Source of the DNA: Poteriospumella lacustris
Taxonomy: Eukaryota > Sar > Chrysophyceae > Chromulinales > Dinobryaceae
Assembly: GCA_008000375.1 (NCBI GenBank)
Contig: SMOI01000077.1
Location: forward strand, 3,150 to 67,149
Length of the DNA: 64,000 nt
Direction of reading: 5' to 3'
Below, in pieces: positions 10,082 to 20,183 of this stretch (its first letter is position 1; every line of letters starts with the position of its first letter). The notes beneath the pieces were generated by a model. It was given only the letters and a program-made list of their open reading frames with translations, ran no database searches and was not told the origin of the DNA. The position numbers and the translations under genes were made by a program.

Positions 10082-12112
10082 ATGTCCTTAACTTCCCCAT
10101 TCCCCTCTCGCTCGGTCGCGTCGGTCGCTCACGGCTCACTGACTGGGCCCAAAAATGTAACGCCCACAGCAGAAATGGCGTTACATTTTTTTGTTTCACC
10201 ATTGGCATTGGCATTGGCATTCTGGATTCCACAATTCACCATTCCACAGGTTGAGGCTGCTATGCAGTTGCAAGAAGAGCTTCATCGTGCGAGGATAGAA
10301 TCGAATTCAACTATGATGACTTTCTCTTGGTGGTTGGTTACTTTTCTTTCGACGGCTTTCGTTTGTGTGCAAGCTGCAAAGCGAAGTTCTGGCCAGGCGG
10401 ATGTCGCTGTGCACAACAACCGCCTCCGTTCCAAAACATTATCAAGCCTGACGAAAGAGCTAAAGAAGCAGCAATCCAGCGTGCTTGATAATCTAGTAGC
10501 AAACAGCCCGAAAAGCTTTCGCATAGAGCGCGCCAACGTTCCCGCGTCGCAGTTCGTTGCCTCCATCTACCGCAAAGGAGCAGCCAGCGGCCCGTGGCAA
10601 TTCGTGCGGGATATCGCCTTCCATCACTCCACGCTGTCGGCATTGTTGCTTCCACGCGCACCAAATGGGAATCCACATTTGCAGAAAGTTATTTCGGAAC
10701 TGGGCGCGATCGTTTCTCGGGAAACGTATGGTATGGAACCGTTTGGCTACCCGCGCAACCTGGAAGCTCTCTCCGAGGCCGACCCTGGTATGAGCCAGAC
10801 TCCGCATCGCAACTTAATCTTGGGCTACCAACTGAGTCTCTCATCCCTTCCGACGCAACCTATTTGCACGATTCAAAGACTGAATCCCCACCAAACCTTG
10901 GCTGCAATCCTTGCGGACTCGATTGGCAATAAGCTTCAGAGTGAAAAGCAGGAGTCCACCGAAGATACTATTCATGATCACTTTCGCACCAAAGGAGTCA
11001 CCGATGCAGTAGCAACGATAATGTCATGTCGACTACCGAGGGTGGGCGACAGCTGGACGAGCCAACTTGACCATCGAATGAAGTCCCTTTCCACAGATCC
11101 TCTACCGCCCATACGCCTGATTGAACTGACTACTGATGGCGGCCTTGTAGACGCATCACTGTCAGAACCAAATAATTTGCAGTTAGTCGGTGGTGGCGCT
11201 ATACTACGACTACACTTCGGTGCAGATCCCTCGGCAGTACCGGCGGGGGTCGACAAAGCGGTCAGGACAGAACTCACCCATGCAGCGATTGTCTCGCAAC
11301 TTAGCCGACATGCGCTCAACACTCCTTCGCCGAGAAAGCTCCACAAACTGAAAGTTAAAGCTTTGATCGGTTTACAAGAACAGATGAAAAGAGCCTCAAA
11401 AATGGAAGTACCCGTCGACGCGTCCACTGCGATCGCTCAGCGACAGGGCGTTGTCAATGCCAGCGAGAAAACATTCAGCATGGCTGTTCGTTTCAGCCCA
11501 TTTTATCAGCTATCCAGCATTCCCCATGCCGATAAACTTACCGCTTTAGAAGCGGAGTTGTCGGCCAGCTTGATGGGGTTAATGGTAGCCCGTTATGTGG
11601 TTTCGCGTCTGTCCATTGGAACTGACATGTCGTGCCGCCTGGTCATTCAGAGCGACTCCAGGCCGAACGTCAACGTCCTCCGCAATTTGAAACTCAATCA
11701 TCCTGCACAATTTGCTGGCAGTTCCTCGCAGAACACTTTTCGGGAACGCTTAAGACAGCAACTGACGACGCTGCGCAGTTGGTTCGAACTTCAATCTGTA
11801 GCTGTCTCTCCGCGATGGATCCCCAGCCACCCGGAGAAACGATATCACAGTGCGTTGCAATGGTCAGAAGATGATATCATGGCGTGGAAAGCTGACCGCT
11901 TGGCTACCTTATCGTTGTTGTCCGCGGTGGAATCGCGTTCTTCGAGCGAGTCGCCCTACGAGACGCCCTCCAAGCGACAACTGTCATCGACGCATTTGAG
12001 CAACGATGAGGAATCTCTTATCCTCAATCAATGGGAAGCAGACATAGCAGCAGATAATGCTCTCGTTGTTTCACTCGAAGATGTCCTCGGAGAGCTCGAT
12101 GGGATGCTCTAG
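10082..12112 (+). CDS. RNase H-fold protein, probably retroelement-derived
   Basis: Single-exon frame of 676 residues from ATG 10082. Other in-frame starts are at 10175 (M32) and 10262 (M61). Two hydrophobic stretches lie near residues 35-55 and 78-97, so the N-terminus may be membrane-inserted or non-coding. Residues ~440-615 carry every landmark of an RNase H1-type fold: Asp446 (PVDAS), Glu492 (EAELSA on a helix), Asp525 (IQSDS), His583 (WIPSH) and Asp605 (WKADRLA). Spacings are similar to RNase H1 but somewhat longer. This WxPSH...ADxLA arrangement is typical of RNase H domains at the end of non-LTR retrotransposon polyproteins. No reverse transcriptase (YxDD) or endonuclease is visible, and residues 100-430 match nothing I know. 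It is either a decayed element whose last frame survived or a domesticated host gene; the long intact frame favours the latter. Confidence 0.6.
   Translation: MSLTSPFPSRSVASVAHGSLTGPKNVTPTAEMALHFFVSPLALALAFWIPQFTIPQVEAAMQLQEELHRARIESNSTMMTFSWWLVTFLSTAFVCVQAAKRSSGQADVAVHNNRLRSKTLSSLTKELKKQQSSVLDNLVANSPKSFRIERANVPASQFVASIYRKGAASGPWQFVRDIAFHHSTLSALLLPRAPNGNPHLQKVISELGAIVSRETYGMEPFGYPRNLEALSEADPGMSQTPHRNLILGYQLSLSSLPTQPICTIQRLNPHQTLAAILADSIGNKLQSEKQESTEDTIHDHFRTKGVTDAVATIMSCRLPRVGDSWTSQLDHRMKSLSTDPLPPIRLIELTTDGGLVDASLSEPNNLQLVGGGAILRLHFGADPSAVPAGVDKAVRTELTHAAIVSQLSRHALNTPSPRKLHKLKVKALIGLQEQMKRASKMEVPVDASTAIAQRQGVVNASEKTFSMAVRFSPFYQLSSIPHADKLTALEAELSASLMGLMVARYVVSRLSIGTDMSCRLVIQSDSRPNVNVLRNLKLNHPAQFAGSSSQNTFRERLRQQLTTLRSWFELQSVAVSPRWIPSHPEKRYHSALQWSEDDIMAWKADRLATLSLLSAVESRSSSESPYETPSKRQLSSTHLSNDEESLILNQWEADIAADNALVVSLEDVLGELDGML
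10151..10190. repeat. 14-bp perfect inverted repeat (hairpin) at the start of the RNase H gene
   Basis: The arms aaaaatgtaacgcc (10151-10164) and ggcgttacattttt (10177-10190) are exact reverse complements around a 12-base loop. Directly downstream, attggc is repeated three times (10201-10218). The hairpin lies inside the predicted first 40 codons, which suggests that the real coding start may be further down (10175 or 10262). Confidence 0.75.
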
Positions 12113-12693
12113 ATGTGGCGGCTGAGTCTGAATAGTGAACGTGACCATAACCTTAACCTGCGTGTAACAATTTTGTTCGGGCCTTCATAATCTCAACAGT
12201 CTATGTGGTACTGCGTAGATCTAAAACCTTCGTCGCATTCATACCAAACAGCTCAAAGCACAGCATTAGCAAACACACTGGCCATACAGAAGGCAGTCGC
12301 GTGACTTTTTCGACCAGCTGCAACTGCACTTGTTTGGTGCAAGGTCCGATATTCGGGTTGTTTGGCGTTGGCCAAGCGAAGTGTACACGACCTGATGAGG
12401 GTGCAAACGACTGGTACAAGGTGAAAACGACAAGTATACACCGGCAAGCCGTATAAGACAAGGGGCCCAAAGGCCTACGAAAGGGATTGGGCCCAATGAC
12501 ATGATGACGACGATCTATGATGTGCCGCTGACACCGACGGCGATGATGATCCGATCGCAGGAACTTCTTATTTTATGGTATATGAAATGGCTCGGTGTGC
12601 TGCAACCTTGTGCGCTTTGATCATTCGTAATGAACACTTTTATCAGAGTTCTATAAGGTGAGAACTATACATTGGAAACAACACGAATCAGGA
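12113..12693. other. Intergenic region between the RNase H gene and the four-TM gene
   Basis: About 580 bases. Only short frames with no family resemblance are present. An 8-bp inverted repeat (gggcccaa / ttgggccc, about 12463-12495) could form a small hairpin. The promoter of the next gene is expected here, but I see no distinctive element. Confidence 0.4.
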
Positions 12694-14029
12694 ATGTTGG
12701 CTGAGAGTCACGACGAGGTCGATTCGTCGATGACTGTGAACCCCATCAGGAGAACAGAGTCGCAAAAGAATTCCATTTACACACTGCCCTCAGGCGACTT
12801 AGATGTTCATTTGCAACAGGAATTAAAGGAAGGCATCGTGAACTTACTTGGAGGCTCTCGACAGCGCAATAGCCTCGAACGTGAATTCCTCATTTTGCAC
12901 GAGGCAGCCATGCGGCATCCTCAACCACAAAATGCGTTGCTTCTTTTGCTGTTTCGAAAGTATTCTGAAGCTGCTAATGATATCAAGGACCGGCTACACA
13001 ATGATCTTCATCTGCACAATCAGTCGGGCGTGTCCCTTCTCGATGATCTGCAGCAGAACTTCTCTCGCTACTCGCTGGAGTCCGACATCGCCGAGCTGTC
13101 CGGCTGGGATGCCATGAAAACATACACATTCTGGATTCGCTTTGGGACAGCTGTGTTTGCCTTCTTAGCTGTTGTTTTGATGTCGTCCGTGCCTTACGTG
13201 GGGTCGGTCGACTTCGCACCGAAGAAAGTCCTCACCAGCCACTGCCCCACGATGATTCGCGACTTCTTTCGGGGCTCCTTCAGCATGCAACCGTACCAAT
13301 TGATCATTTCCGTTGGCGTTATCTCCTACTTGTATTCCTTTCTCATGACGCTCTACTTCATGCTCCCTGTGGATGCGAGCAAGCGAAAATTCGTCCCAGG
13401 TGTGTTCGCTGCTGAGCGGTGACTGTTTTTAGTGGGATTGACTCGTCGCCGCCTGTGTGTTGAATACAGGATTGCAATGGCTTCTGAGTCGATGCGTGTC
13501 CTCTCAAGAGCGCATCGATGAAATCGCCGACGCATTGGCGTCATGCACGCGCCGCACAAGCAGCTTGACGTTGTTAGCGCTGGACGCGGTGCTGCTGGCG
13601 CTCCTGATGTCGTCGGTGTTGCTGGCGTCCATTATGATCGAACGGTCATCCCCCTTCGTCGTGGACATCTATGGAACGGTGCAGTATTACACACTGGGCT
13701 CCTTCTATGCGTCATACAGCAACACGACGCCGCCTTGCGTGTCATCGAACCCGTGTCCGACGATGCGCGCGGCGCTGGCGATGGCCTATTTCGCGATGAT
13801 TATTCACGTCCTGTCCTTCCATACTTCGTACCGCGGATACCAGATGGAACGTAAAACGCGTGAATCTCGATCCAGCATCCAAATGCGCACGCTGCATCGG
13901 TTGGCGGGTGACGATGAAATCGTCGAAATGGACATGCGCGCCTTGCCGGTGCCAACACATGGCGACGAGGACGACGGCGACGACAACCCGCGTCCGGGCG
14001 CTGCCACTGTCGATGAAGCCACTGTTTAG
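12694..14029 (+). CDS. Four-TM membrane protein, unknown family (one intron)
   Basis: Two exons join cleanly: 12694-13399 and 13470-14029, with a 70-base GT-AG intron (phase 1, the junction codon giving Gly). The product is about 421 residues. Residues 1-140 are soluble and charged. Two hydrophobic helices follow in exon 1 (around TFWIRFGTAVFAFLAVVLMS and YQLIISVGVISYLYSFLMTL) and two in exon 2 (around ALDAVLLALLMSSVLLASIM and ALAMAYFAMIIHVLSFHTSY). The loop before TM4 has paired cysteines (PCVSSNPCPT). The C-terminus is cytosolic and rich in Asp and Arg. The overall four-helix plan with a cysteine-bearing loop is tetraspanin/MARVEL-like, but I recognise no diagnostic motif and assign no function. 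The start is the first ATG; the frame is open slightly upstream. Confidence 0.7.
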
Positions 14030-14185
14030 ACGCATTCACCCGCGAATCTCTTGTATGTGTTATATATAGCCTTAGTACCTGTAAACTACCATCACTCCAT
14101 TCACTCATTCTCAACGAACCAACGCACATGAAACACCGAACACCGAGCGTAAGACGGTTCGATACTTATTACTGCTGCAGTTTAA

Positions 14186-15049
14186 TCACCGTGAAACGCC
14201 TCCAAACGCAGCTAGGGTACGTCGTTGATACTCGACCGGGACCAAGGGCGGTATCCATGTGTCTGCCTTGACATCCAAGTCGTAGATATCCAATATTTCG
14301 TTGCAAACGTCCTTCATCGCGTCGTAGTCCACTTCAAAGGTGAGCCACCAAGGCTCTGGACTCGATGGCAAGGTGATATCATGAATCTTAGAGGCTAGAA
14401 GTACAGCAGCACATGCAATCGCCAACGGTTCGTATCGTAGTTCGATGTCTGCCCTCTTCGACTCGTTCAAATAATGCCACGCGGACTCTGCCAGCGTCGT
14501 CAGCTGGGCTTCCTGTATCCCGCTCGAAGAAGGGTTGTCTTGTAGTTTGTTCATGATATAAACGATGTATTGATGTGGGTGGTCCGCGATGGTGTACAAG
14601 GAGAAGCCCAACTCTTTCAGGATCATCCGCTCGATCATGATGAGCTCAGACTTCCAGTCGCTGAAGATGGGGTGGCTCACTTCTAAACTTTGAATCGGAA
14701 GCTTGTTCTTCTCCAGAAATAACTCGAAGAAGATAAACACGACCTCGCGCAACATCGTGGGTGCCTCTTCGACCTTGCATCCAAGAACAAAGCTCCCCAT
14801 CGCCGCTGTCAGGGCGTCCGTCTTTTCAAAGGATCGTCTGTTGACAGAGAGATCCATGAGATCCAAGAATCACAATTTCAAAGCATCGAGAGATTTCTAC
14901 CTCATGAAGAATCGGTGGAAAATAGATTGGGCAGTGACCATAACGTTTGGCGGAAACGACAGCTTTTGCGTGGCCGCGTGAATAAGTTGGCACCCAAAAG
15001 CGGCATGAGTTCGATGAACCAATCGAGATTGATTTGCGGACGACGACAT
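14186..15049 (-). CDS. Cyclin L-like (transcription/splicing cyclin)
   Basis: On the minus strand, exon 1 (15049-14901) and exon 2 (14837-14186) are joined across a 63-base GT-AG intron, giving 266 residues. The joined N-terminus runs through an LPxxVMxTxQxxFHRFF-like cyclin-box helix 1. Past the junction it continues into SFVLGCKVEEAPTMLREVV, the strongly conserved KxEEAPxxxRDV helix of the cyclin L/T/K group, so the exon join is well supported. A second cyclin fold covers about residues 150-235. Family members pair with CDK11/CDK9-type kinases and regulate RNA polymerase II transcription and splicing. The RS-rich tail of animal cyclin L is missing and the protein ends soon after the second fold. 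It is divergent from the Trm7 gene, with 360 bases between the ATGs. Confidence 0.82.
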
Positions 15050-15409
15050 CTCCACTTCAAGCTCAACCTCTAACGATAATATAACGATAATGAGCTGCAA
15101 GATGAATAAAAGTGATGTTGATTTGTTTATCGTTTTATCCTTGTGAATAAAGTGGTGAGTGCGAGCCGTGATGACGATGCCATGGGTGTCGTCGTCGTCG
15201 CGTACTGTATGTCTTTCTTCATTATATAGCTATATATCTTTGCAAATATATCATATATCTATGTACGTGTTCTTTTGTCCAGCAGTCTCGGTTGTCTTGG
15301 CGACTTGACTCGAAGCCTTTCTTCTTGTCGAAGCGTATTCACACACCCATTCAGTCAATAGGGCTCCTGAGAAGGAAGATTTGTGTTATCGTCGCATATA
15401 TATCCAAGA
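15050..15409. promoter_or_regulatory. Shared divergent promoter region, cyclin L-like / Trm7
   Basis: 360 bases separate the two ATGs, so both genes must start transcription from here. The sequence is locally AT-rich (around 15215-15260, with repeated atatat and tatatct). I see no feature that fixes a start site. Confidence 0.4.
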
Positions 15410-16507
15410 ATGGGAAAGCACAGTCGAGAGAAGAGAGACATTTATTACCGCAAAGCCAAAGAAGTCGGCTTCCGCGCTCGATCCGCCTACAAACTTCTAC
15501 AAATTGACGAAGAATTCCACATTTTCGAGAATGTTCAGCGAGTCGTCGATCTATGTGCAGCTCCTGGCTCATGGTCGCAGGTGCTGTCGTCCAAGCTGTA
15601 CGTGCCCAATCGTCATAAGCCCGCTGCGGAACAACCCACTTTGGTGGCTGTCGACTTGCAAGAAATGACGCCCATTCCTGGCGTACACACAATGGTGGGT
15701 GATATTACGTCCCAAAAGACCGCAAATACGATTGTACAGCAGTTTTTCTCCGGTGAGAAAGCTGATTTAGTCATTTGCGATGGAGCGCCCGACGTCACTG
15801 GCCTGCACGACATCGACACCTTCATGCAGTCGCAGCTCATCCTCAGCGCCCTCGACATCACATGCGCTATCTTGCGACCAGAAGGAACTTTTGTGGCGAA
15901 GATTTTCCGGGGCAAAGATACGACGCATCTGTATGCGCAATGCCGCGCGCTGTTCACGCAGGTGGATATCGTGAAGCCGTTGTCGTCTCGGTCCTCGTCC
16001 ATTGAGTCGTTCATCGTCTGTCGAGGGTTCACCTTCTTGCCCAGTGCACAACGCCGTGTGGACAATGCCAGTATTACAGCATCAGCGTCCTCAGAAGCAG
16101 CGTCGGACTACGACTACCTGCCGAAACGAAAGGCCGTGGCCAGCAGCGCCCAGAACGCGGACATGGGCCAGCTGCTCGAATATCAACGAGATCCGTCTAC
16201 GCTGTTGATTCGCGCCATGGAAACCTTTGGCATTGGTCCTGACGAAGGCTACGACGTGTCGCTGCTAGGCGATGACGAGATTCGAGCGATTCAAGAGGAG
16301 CAGCGGATGCTCGACGGCATCGTTCGCGGCGACCTGTCCACGTACCAGCAGCAACTAACGCAATTGTATCTGGACGCCCTCAGTGATGACGAGGACGACG
16401 AAGAAGGGGGCGGTAGCGATGAGGATAAAGACGTCGACTGGGGCGAGCACCAGGCTCCGGCAAATGACGTGGTGCACGTGTTGGATGCCGACGAGGCTCC
16501 GCGATAG
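15410..16507 (+). CDS. TRM7: Trm7/FTSJ1-type tRNA 2'-O-ribose methyltransferase
   Basis: Single exon, 365 residues from ATG 15410 ([17 protein letters not shown], the family's characteristic start). The RrmJ/FtsJ fold is complete. The SAM-binding motif is [13 protein letters not shown] (residues 45-57). The K-D-K-E catalytic tetrad falls at Lys28, Asp124, Lys164 and Glu199, which as I recall are the family numbers. Trm7 enzymes methylate the ribose at positions 32 and 34 of the anticodon loop of certain tRNAs in the cytoplasm, with partner proteins. Beyond residue ~225 the protein carries a ~140-residue acidic extension ([16 protein letters not shown] near the end) that is not part of the catalytic fold. 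The 3' end converges on the next gene with 322 bases between. Confidence 0.95.
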   Translation: MGKHSREKRDIYYRKAKEVGFRARSAYKLLQIDEEFHIFENVQRVVDLCAAPGSWSQVLSSKLYVPNRHKPAAEQPTLVAVDLQEMTPIPGVHTMVGDITSQKTANTIVQQFFSGEKADLVICDGAPDVTGLHDIDTFMQSQLILSALDITCAILRPEGTFVAKIFRGKDTTHLYAQCRALFTQVDIVKPLSSRSSSIESFIVCRGFTFLPSAQRRVDNASITASASSEAASDYDYLPKRKAVASSAQNADMGQLLEYQRDPSTLLIRAMETFGIGPDEGYDVSLLGDDEIRAIQEEQRMLDGIVRGDLSTYQQQLTQLYLDALSDDEDDEEGGGSDEDKDVDWGEHQAPANDVVHVLDADEAPR

Positions 16508-16829
16508 ATGTTCCGCTGCCCCGTTGCACTGCCTCTTCTACCCGGCTCTTGTCACCTGTGTTAGCAGCAGTGTTTGCTTTAATTCACAGCATCTCCAACC
16601 CGTCGGTAGACGAAGACTGGGGTGTTCTTTATAGGCGCGGAGAGGTTACAAGGGTACATATACTTGAGGGCGACACCCCCTCCCCCGTGCGACAGAGCGA
16701 TCGGGTCGGGCGAGGAGGCCTAACACGATGTGACAACGAGAATGGAGAGCGAGATATATACAACGAGACCAGCGCGACATGCTACGACGAGGAGGTCAAA
16801 CAGAAGAAGACAAATCAAAATCGCCACGC
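16508..16829. other. Convergent 3' intergenic region
   Basis: 322 bases between the ends of the Trm7 gene (+) and the unknown gene at 16830 (-). It should contain both 3' UTRs. No coding frame or strong terminator-like structure was seen. Confidence 0.4.
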
Positions 16830-19800
16830 TCAGAAGCGCACCAAGGCGCGTCCATCGGTTCGATGGTGAGCGCACGATGCGGCGTCGGAGGCCATCACGT
16901 GGACGTGCGTAACGGAATTGGCCGCCAGCGTTTCGGTTTCGGAGACCGACGAGGCGGTCGACGACGACGCGGAAGGAACAACGACCGACGCTGTCCCTGA
17001 CAGCGGCGGTAACAACGGAGAGGACGAAGATAACGGCAGCGGGGCCGACGGAAGCGGGATCGCCGATGATGGGATCGCGTACGATGGCGACGATGGAGGA
17101 AGCGTCCCGGTCCACTGCGCCGTCGAGAGAGACGCGATCGGCACGTCGTCGGTCGCCGAGAAGTGGTGTGGGTGATGCGCGGCCTGGTAGTCCATCTCGG
17201 AGTGGGCGGGATAGCCGTGCTGGCCGAACATCAGGTGCATGGCGGCAGCAGCGGCGGGGTTGTACGAGACGAATGGCCCGGAGAACTGCTGCTGGAGCTG
17301 CTGAAGCTGCTGATGCTGCGGCTGCTGGTGTGGCAGCGGTTGGTGCTGCAGTGTGGTCGCTGGACCATGCGAGTACGACATCTCCGCTCGACCCGCGTCC
17401 TCCAGCTCGTCGTCCTCGTCGTCCATCTGGTACGACTGCGCGATGATGAACGACGTGATCGGCGAGTGCGGCCACGAGGCCGACGCACCGTAGGGCGACT
17501 GACGGTTGCTGCTGGAGGCTGACGACGCCGAATGGACACCTGAACGGGGATGGCCATGGGCACCGTCGCCCTGGTACTCGTCGTCCTCGTCGTCGTCCTT
17601 GGGCGGCAAGAGGAACGCCACCGTCGCTGACGGACGATGCGCCGTCGTCTCAGTCGGGACCGGCGTCACCGACGAGCGGGTCCGAGCGCCATCCCCAGCG
17701 ACGGCCTCAGCCGCAGCGATGGCATCCGTCGCATCGAAACTGGATCGAGAAGACACCGCTGACGGTAGTGACGACGACAGCGGCGAGACAGACACGTCGC
17801 CAGCATCGCGCAGTGGAGGACCGTTGCGTGGCTTCTTCGTCGTCGCTTCGTGTTCATCGTCGCCACTCGCCGATTGCAGCTCCTGCGACGAGCGCTTCCG
17901 AGCCTCAGGTAGCTGTACGGTGAGGTACAGCAGCTCACCGTTGCTGCCGTGTTCGTAGTAGGCGTCCGTCAGGACGACCTCGACGCCATCGCCGCCTGTG
18001 GAAGCGGCCAATGGAAGCGACGACGTCGCTGTGCCACGCGTCGTGACGGTCGCAACGGCATCTTCGCCGGCGGTGGCGATGTACTCCACGATGACCGTCG
18101 TGGTCACTTCCTCGGTGGCCGCAGCGGAGTGGCCGTCGTCGTGCACATTGAGGCTCTGGTCGGCGGTCGAAGCGTCGTCGTCCGACCCCTCGGGCCTCGT
18201 CGCTTCGAAGAAAGACGTCTCGCAGACCGTGTCGATGTCGTCGCTGTCCATGTGCCCTCCAGAGGCGCAGGCTGATGAAGCAGCCGGCACCGCTTCGTCG
18301 CTATCCGCCGCTTCGTCGCTTGTGACGTCGTCGTGTGCTGACGGGTCCTGGGCTACCGGCGGCCCCGCACCGTCGCGTGGCGAATTCAATAACTCAAGCG
18401 CGCACTGGCAGCTTAGAGGTGCCCAGGATGCGGAGAGCAGCGTCCATCGATGTCGTATCCATCGCAGCACGTCGCTTTCGTTGCCGATGCGATCCAACGT
18501 GCGGTACGTCGCCAACAGCAGGTACAACTGCCCGGTACGATATCGACCGATGGCCATCGAGGCGGCTTCCAGAGACGCCACCCACGGCTCGATGTCAACT
18601 GGCGAAGCAGCTCGCAGTGCTATCAGAAGCGCTACAAGCTGCTGCGTGATTGGAGGCGACAGTTTCATGCGCTGCGCTGTGACAGCCATCGTGAACCACG
18701 CGTCTTCGGCGCAGTGGAGATCGCGCTGCTGATTCGCCGTCAGCTCCTCGCACCACAGGTCGATCGGGTATTCGATTGGCTGCAGATGTCGGCGCGCAGC
18801 GTACGCCTGTGCCACACGAAACAGGTATCGGCAGACGGCGGCCTGCGCGCCGAAATAGTCGACGCAGACACGCAGCAAGCTATGAAGCGTGTCTCTCTCG
18901 TGCTCTGGTTGCGGCGCTGCTTGTGGAGAGAGGAGATTGTCCAAGATTTGCTCAGGAGGGGGTGCTGCCTGTGGCAGCGTCGCGGAGCACCGACTCGCAG
19001 ACAGCTTGACGCAGTCGGTCCAGCCGAGCAACAGCGCGGCGCGCCAGCTGTGCGGATTTGATTCGTACACGGCCACTTGTAGGCTGGGCATGACACCAAG
19101 TATATCGAAGGCTGCAATCGTCTCTAATCCATCCGATGGGACAGTGCCAGACGCGCCGACGAGTTTGCGGAACTGACTGTCCAAGTCGGCGTACGTGGTG
19201 TCGTCGCCAATCGCTGTGGACTCGTACTGCAGCTGGAGGCTCGTCATGTACCACGCCGCCATCGACCGCATGCCAAACTGTTGACGACTACGAAGAAACA
19301 TCCATTCGACGTCTCGTCGGAACTCCTCCAGGCGATCGTACGCACCGCTGGCGGCTCGGTTCTGCAGCTCTGTGAGTGACAGCGGCTCCTCTGCCGCGAA
19401 CGTCGAACCAGCCGACGAGTCGCTGTCACTGTCACCAGATGTAGAAACAGCAAACAACTCGGCATTACGCAGGAGTCCCAAGACATCGATGGCGTGCAAT
19501 GCATAGATGTGGGTAGAGATGCGATCGAGCGTACGTAGACGCTCTTGCGACTCCTCGTCCACTTCGTGCATCGCTGTCAACGGCACATAATGATTCGCTA
19601 TCAAATACGCCCGCAATCGAAACTCCAAATCGCGCAAGTATAAGCGTTTTCCGAATGACAAAGAGGAGCTGTTGCACGAAGAGAGCTGGTTGCAGACATC
19701 GTGCGCAAAGGACGACATGCTCTCGTACTTCCCGCCATCGATGAAGCTGCGGATCGTTGCGACTGAAAATCCCGCCAGTGATGGAGACTTATCGGGGTTA

Positions 19801-20183
19801 GAGTCAATACTCTCGAAGAACGCGACGACAGAGTGCATCTTCGATCGGGCCGCTGCTTGCGATGGGCCACAGGTCACGATCTGGTGAGCGAACCGGCTTC
19901 GCGACGACCTCGCCTCCAAAGCCGTATCCTCAACGTCACGTCCTTGTAATAAGGTCAGCAGATACTTCACATTTGAATAAGCTAAGGAATTCAAGTAGTC
20001 GCCGGTGTCGGCGGAGTAGGCCAACATCCGCTGTTGCAAAAACGACGCATCGAGATCGATGAATTCATGTTTGCGCTCGCAGCTTGAAGCCATTTGAATT
20101 TCCATGCCGTTTTCATGCATATTATTGACAGTAGAACCCCTGAAACATGCTTCACTTGCTTGATCAAGCTTATGTTCGCTCAT
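16830..20183 (-). CDS. Large, mostly disordered nuclear-type protein of unknown family; possible degenerate bromodomain
   Basis: Uninterrupted frame of about 1117 residues from ATG 20183; a second plausible start (MASSCERK) lies about 30 codons in. Residues ~110-205 contain SVATIRSFIDGGKYESMSSF followed by AHDV and a Cys-Asn pair. This is the spacing of the alpha-A/alpha-B part of a bromodomain (stI...l..gkY.s...F..Dv...Nc), with a shortened ZA loop. The middle third (about 280-610) is alpha-helical and unrecognised. From about 610 on the protein is disordered: Ser/Asp/Glu-rich stretches, a basic TTKKPRNG patch that may be a nuclear signal, a Gln/His-rich run near residue 960 and a Pro/Ser-rich tail. 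It lies 702 bases downstream of the poly-bromodomain gene on the same strand. Function is not assigned. Confidence 0.65.
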   Translation of the reverse strand: MSEHKLDQASEACFRGSTVNNMHENGMEIQMASSCERKHEFIDLDASFLQQRMLAYSADTGDYLNSLAYSNVKYLLTLLQGRDVEDTALEARSSRSRFAHQIVTCGPSQAAARSKMHSVVAFFESIDSNPDKSPSLAGFSVATIRSFIDGGKYESMSSFAHDVCNQLSSCNSSSLSFGKRLYLRDLEFRLRAYLIANHYVPLTAMHEVDEESQERLRTLDRISTHIYALHAIDVLGLLRNAELFAVSTSGDSDSDSSAGSTFAAEEPLSLTELQNRAASGAYDRLEEFRRDVEWMFLRSRQQFGMRSMAAWYMTSLQLQYESTAIGDDTTYADLDSQFRKLVGASGTVPSDGLETIAAFDILGVMPSLQVAVYESNPHSWRAALLLGWTDCVKLSASRCSATLPQAAPPPEQILDNLLSPQAAPQPEHERDTLHSLLRVCVDYFGAQAAVCRYLFRVAQAYAARRHLQPIEYPIDLWCEELTANQQRDLHCAEDAWFTMAVTAQRMKLSPPITQQLVALLIALRAASPVDIEPWVASLEAASMAIGRYRTGQLYLLLATYRTLDRIGNESDVLRWIRHRWTLLSASWAPLSCQCALELLNSPRDGAGPPVAQDPSAHDDVTSDEAADSDEAVPAASSACASGGHMDSDDIDTVCETSFFEATRPEGSDDDASTADQSLNVHDDGHSAAATEEVTTTVIVEYIATAGEDAVATVTTRGTATSSLPLAASTGGDGVEVVLTDAYYEHGSNGELLYLTVQLPEARKRSSQELQSASGDDEHEATTKKPRNGPPLRDAGDVSVSPLSSSLPSAVSSRSSFDATDAIAAAEAVAGDGARTRSSVTPVPTETTAHRPSATVAFLLPPKDDDEDDEYQGDGAHGHPRSGVHSASSASSSNRQSPYGASASWPHSPITSFIIAQSYQMDDEDDELEDAGRAEMSYSHGPATTLQHQPLPHQQPQHQQLQQLQQQFSGPFVSYNPAAAAAMHLMFGQHGYPAHSEMDYQAAHHPHHFSATDDVPIASLSTAQWTGTLPPSSPSYAIPSSAIPLPSAPLPLSSSSPLLPPLSGTASVVVPSASSSTASSVSETETLAANSVTHVHVMASDAASCAHHRTDGRALVRF

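Noticed and set aside
12205-12456. 83-codon frame between the RNase H and four-TM genes
   Set aside because: It is short, its composition is not protein-like, and there is an equally long frame on the opposite strand.
14150-14170. tRNA B-box-like ggttcgatac
   Set aside because: No matching A-box, acceptor stem or cloverleaf is present around it.
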